Below, in pieces: positions 6,385 to 8,057 of a stretch of 8,057 bases of DNA. The position numbers and the translations under genes were made by a program. The stretch comes from Bacteroidota bacterium (GTDB lineage: Bacteria; Bacteroidota; Bacteroidia; NS11-12g; UBA9320): the NCBI GenBank assembly GCA_003484585.1, contig DNBZ01000121.1:1-8057 (forward strand), written 5' to 3'. A model generated the notes under the pieces. It searched no databases, had not been told where the DNA came from, and worked only from the letters and a program-made list of their open reading frames with translations. Numbering within the stretch: the first letter of the stretch is position 1; every line of letters starts with the position of its first letter.

Positions 6385-6429
6385 TGTCAAGCTGAGTGTT
6401 TTGCTCTAGGCAAAACGTACCGAAGCTTC
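6385..6429 (+). repeat. Hairpin repeat unit C
   Basis: Starts 53 nt after unit B. The outer stem is AAGCT (6389-6393) with AGCTT (6424-6428); the inner stem is GTTTTGC (6398-6404) with GCAAAAC (6410-6416), 7 bp around a 5-nt loop. Left segment GAGT and right segment GTACCGA are shared with unit B, while the inner stem sequence is entirely different yet fully paired. Confidence 0.87.
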
Positions 6430-6439
6430 TTTTGCAGAA

Positions 6440-6483
6440 TGTCAAGCTGAGTGATCCGTGATAGCGGATTGTATCGAAGCTTC
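6440..6483 (+). repeat. Hairpin repeat unit D, overlapping the methyltransferase 3' end
   Basis: Starts 55 nt after unit C. The outer stem is AAGCT (6444-6448) with AGCTT (6478-6482); the inner stem is GATCCG (6453-6458) with CGGATT (6465-6470), including one G-T pair, around a 6-nt loop. Read on the minus strand it encodes the final 13 residues (EASIQSAITDHSA) and the stop of the methyltransferase. Confidence 0.87.
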
Positions 6484-7200
6484 GGCCACTATCACCAAAT
6501 TAGGTTCGAAAACCACATTGTGCCACGTACGAGCGGTACAGAAAAGGATAATCTTCTTGAATGTTTTGTATTTCCACCAGCCTATTTTACGGATAGCTTC
6601 TTTTAGTGGCTGGGTATTGCGTAGCAGCCCACCATATACTTCTACCTTGCCAAAACCCACAGCACTAGTCACTTGCAGTGCAGAGCTTTTGTTTAGGAAT
6701 ACTTCGTGGCTTATATCTCCGTAGGCATACACGCTCGTCTGCGGAGCGTCCATATTAGGTGTTCTAAATATGGCTTTACCTCCAGGATTTAAGCTCTTTT
6801 TTACATTCAGCAAAAAGTCGATAAGTTCGTCTTTGGTGAAATGTTCTATAATATCTAAGCCTATAATTATGTCAGCTTTTTCTCCCTTGCTAAAAAAATC
6901 TTCTATACTACTATGATGCACATTGTCCATTCCTAGGGTATGAGCTACATCTACTTGCTCTTGGCTTATGTCATAACCCACCACATTAGTATATCCTGCA
7001 TTCATTGCCGGTTTCACAAAGGTTCCAAATCCGCATCCTAAATCTACTATCCGTACATCTTTATTAGAGGGCAATAAGTGTATTAATTCGGCACTGTTAT
7101 GGCTGGTTTGCTCGGCGAGCATTCCTTCATAATCGCGGGCTTGTTTATTTACCTGATTGGTAAAATAGTTGTTATAAATGGTGTCTCTGTACTTGAGCAT
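6442..7200 (-). CDS. Class I SAM-dependent methyltransferase
   Basis: 252 residues from the preferred ATG at 7198-7200. An in-frame extension to 7281 adds 27 residues without family character and would pass through the promoter. The Rossmann fold is clear: motif I VDLGCGFGTF (52-61), the acidic residue ending strand 2 in GYDIS (Asp77), DIIIGLDIIEHF (110-121) and LNPGGKAIFRTPN (about 138-150). The later segment YAYGDISHEVFLNKSSALQVTSAVGF resembles methyltransferases found in O-antigen and surface-sugar clusters, so a glycan or lipid-linked substrate is possible but unproven. The natural end is probably near EPNLVIVAE, since the last 13 residues come from repeat unit D. It stands alone between convergent ftsE and divergent rnhB. 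Confidence 0.88.
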   Translation of the reverse strand: MLKYRDTIYNNYFTNQVNKQARDYEGMLAEQTSHNSAELIHLLPSNKDVRIVDLGCGFGTFVKPAMNAGYTNVVGYDISQEQVDVAHTLGMDNVHHSSIEDFFSKGEKADIIIGLDIIEHFTKDELIDFLLNVKKSLNPGGKAIFRTPNMDAPQTSVYAYGDISHEVFLNKSSALQVTSAVGFGKVEVYGGLLRNTQPLKEAIRKIGWWKYKTFKKIILFCTARTWHNVVFEPNLVIVAEASIQSAITDHSA

Positions 7201-7206
7201 TGATAC

Positions 7207-7222
7207 GTGCAAATTTATGCAC
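7207..7222 (-). promoter_or_regulatory. Methyltransferase -7 box within an inverted repeat
   Basis: On the minus strand TAAATTTG (7217-7210) fits TAnnTTTG and ends 9 nt before ATG 7200. It is framed by GTGCA (7207-7211) and TGCAC (7218-7222), a 5-bp inverted repeat centred on the box, which could be an operator half-site pair. No clear -33 TTG is seen. Confidence 0.45.
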
Positions 7223-7343
7223 TTTAAATTAATAATAGACCTCTCGGACTTGGGATGTATTTTTCTTAGTGCACGGCACAAAGTGCTCTTCGAGCCAATG
7301 CTAAGGCAAGTTTTTATATCGTAGGAATAAGGAATTTCGGATG

Positions 7344-7390
7344 ATGTATCGTTCTATTCTTGTGGCTTATAATGTATCGGACTATTTTTG
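7344..7390 (+). repeat. Direct repeat of 19 bp upstream of rnhB
   Basis: 7344-7362 and 7372-7390 match at 16 of 19 positions: both start ATGTATCG, continue CTATT and end TTG, at a spacing of 28 bp. The second copy ends with the -7 box TATTTTTG, and the end of the first copy supplies the -33 TTG. The pattern suggests a short tandem duplication of a promoter segment. Confidence 0.6.
7360..7390 (+). promoter_or_regulatory. rnhB promoter
   Basis: TTG at 7360-7362 (-33) and TATTTTTG at 7383-7390 (-7, exact TAnnTTTG) are separated by 20 nt, the best promoter in the window. It ends 4 nt before ATG 7395, so the transcript would be leaderless or nearly so from that start, or have a leader of about 15 nt if ATG 7410 is used. 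Confidence 0.65.
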
Positions 7391-7394
7391 CTCG

Positions 7395-7979
7395 ATGCTC
7401 AAGAGCTATATGCACAAAAACTGGATAGAGGCAGGTTGCGATGAGGCAGGCCGTGGATGCTTAGCCGGACCTGTGTATGCTGCAGCGGTTATCTTACCCA
7501 AGGGTATAAGGCTGCCTTTGCTAGATGATAGTAAGAAACTAAATGAGCATACACGAGATAAGCTGCGTGTACTCATAGAAAAAAAAGCAGTGGCTTGGGC
7601 GGTAGCTAGTTGCTCAGCTAGAGAAATAGAACAGTACAACATCTTAAACTGTAGTTTTATGGCTATGCACAGAGCCATAAAAATGCTAGGCACAGTGCCA
7701 GAGCATTTATTGATAGACGGTAATCGGTTTAAACCATATGATATAATACCTCATACTACCGTGATAAAAGGAGATGGGAAGTATAAGTCTATAGCTGCGG
7801 CCAGTATTTTAGCCAAAACCCACAGAGACGAGTATATGAAAAAACTGGCACAAGAGCATCCCGCCTATGGTTTCGAAAAACACAAGGGGTATGGCACAGC
7901 TGAACACAGAAGGGTCATTGGTGAATTGGGCTATATAGACTGTCATCGCAAAACCTTTATTTTGAAGAACAAGCCATAA
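7395..7979 (+). CDS. rnhB: Ribonuclease HII
   Basis: 194 residues from ATG 7395 (MLKSYMHKNWIEAGCDEAGRG), which fits the usual length and start in Bacteroidota. An upstream ATG at 7341 would translate the promoter and its direct repeat. RNase HII cleaves the RNA strand of RNA-DNA hybrids, including single ribonucleotides in DNA. Catalytic residues are visible: Asp16 and Glu17 in the CDEAGRG motif, Asp108 in LLIDGN and Asp145 in AAASILAKTHRD. DDSKKLN (44-50) and the C-terminal YGFEKHKGYGTAEHR motif, with the tyrosine that senses the RNA-DNA junction, are also intact. The next gene starts 2 nt after the stop, so they likely share a transcript. Confidence 0.96.
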   Translation: MLKSYMHKNWIEAGCDEAGRGCLAGPVYAAAVILPKGIRLPLLDDSKKLNEHTRDKLRVLIEKKAVAWAVASCSAREIEQYNILNCSFMAMHRAIKMLGTVPEHLLIDGNRFKPYDIIPHTTVIKGDGKYKSIAAASILAKTHRDEYMKKLAQEHPAYGFEKHKGYGTAEHRRVIGELGYIDCHRKTFILKNKP

Positions 7980-7981
7980 GT

Positions 7982-8057
7982 ATGAATCGACTTTTATCCT
8001 TTTTTATAGTATTCAGTTTTGCAGGAGTAGTCCTTGCTCAGGAACCTACCACGGATG
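7982..8057 (+). CDS. Start of a secreted protein gene (partial, 3' end outside window)
   Basis: ATG 7982 begins 2 nt after the rnhB stop. The 25 visible codons read as a classical signal peptide: MNRL, a hydrophobic core LSFFIVFSFAGVVL, then an LAQ-type cleavage region (VLA before QEPTTD). There is no Cys at the cleavage site, so it is not a lipoprotein. The mature protein is outside the window, so family and function cannot be told. Confidence 0.75.
   Translation, partial: MNRLLSFFIVFSFAGVVLAQEPTTD

Noticed and set aside
6332..6483. CRISPR array
   Set aside because: The units are spaced 53-55 nt but the variable parts are self-complementary hairpin centres rather than unrelated spacers, one copy is inverted, and no cas gene is present.
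7201..7281. 27-residue N-terminal extension of the methyltransferase
   Set aside because: It has no family-like sequence and would be translated through the -7 box; the internal ATG 7200 fits both promoter and family start.
7341..7394. 18-residue N-terminal extension of RNase HII
   Set aside because: It is encoded by the direct repeat and promoter; ATG 7395 gives the usual family start.

Overview
The window comes from an AT-rich member of the Bacteroidota, most likely Flavobacteriales. The basis is the rpsF-rpsR-rplI block, a DnaX of the flavobacterial type without the zinc module, a protein resembling family DUF7935, promoter -7 boxes close to the Bacteroidota consensus TAnnTTTG, and an almost complete lack of Shine-Dalgarno sequences. 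No phage, transposase, CRISPR array, tRNA or rRNA was seen.

Layout. On the minus strand, positions 1-1054 hold a membrane-anchored protein gene and, overlapping it by 17 nt, a lipoprotein gene with a 5'-nucleotidase C-terminal domain that runs off the left edge. Divergent from these is a MacB/FtsX-type ABC permease (1184-2413). It converges on the ribosomal protein operon rpsF-rpsR-rplI (3698 to 2513, minus strand), and a bidirectional terminator lies between them. Divergent from rpsF is dnaX (from 3901), which overlaps ftsE (5569-6252). ftsE converges on a SAM-dependent methyltransferase gene (7200 to 6442, minus strand), with a cluster of four hairpin repeats between them. Divergent from the methyltransferase is rnhB (7395-7979), followed 2 nt later by the start of a secreted protein gene cut by the right edge.

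Main points of interest. (1) dnaX is split at a run of ten A residues. The unshifted frame gives a 362-residue gamma-like protein, while transcript slippage or a -1 ribosomal shift would join it to a 200-codon C-terminal region, giving a tau-like protein of about 558 residues that ends inside the ftsE start. (2) The repeats at 6256-6483 have conserved single-stranded-like segments and two stems whose sequences change together between copies. One copy supplies the last 13 codons and the stop of the methyltransferase gene. (3) Several promoters have the -7 box only 4-9 nt from the start codon, suggesting very short or absent leaders.

The genes are mostly housekeeping: translation, clamp loading, an envelope division ATPase and RNA-DNA hybrid removal. 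The exceptions are the repeat cluster and the dnaX decoding site. No wholly new multi-gene system was recognised.
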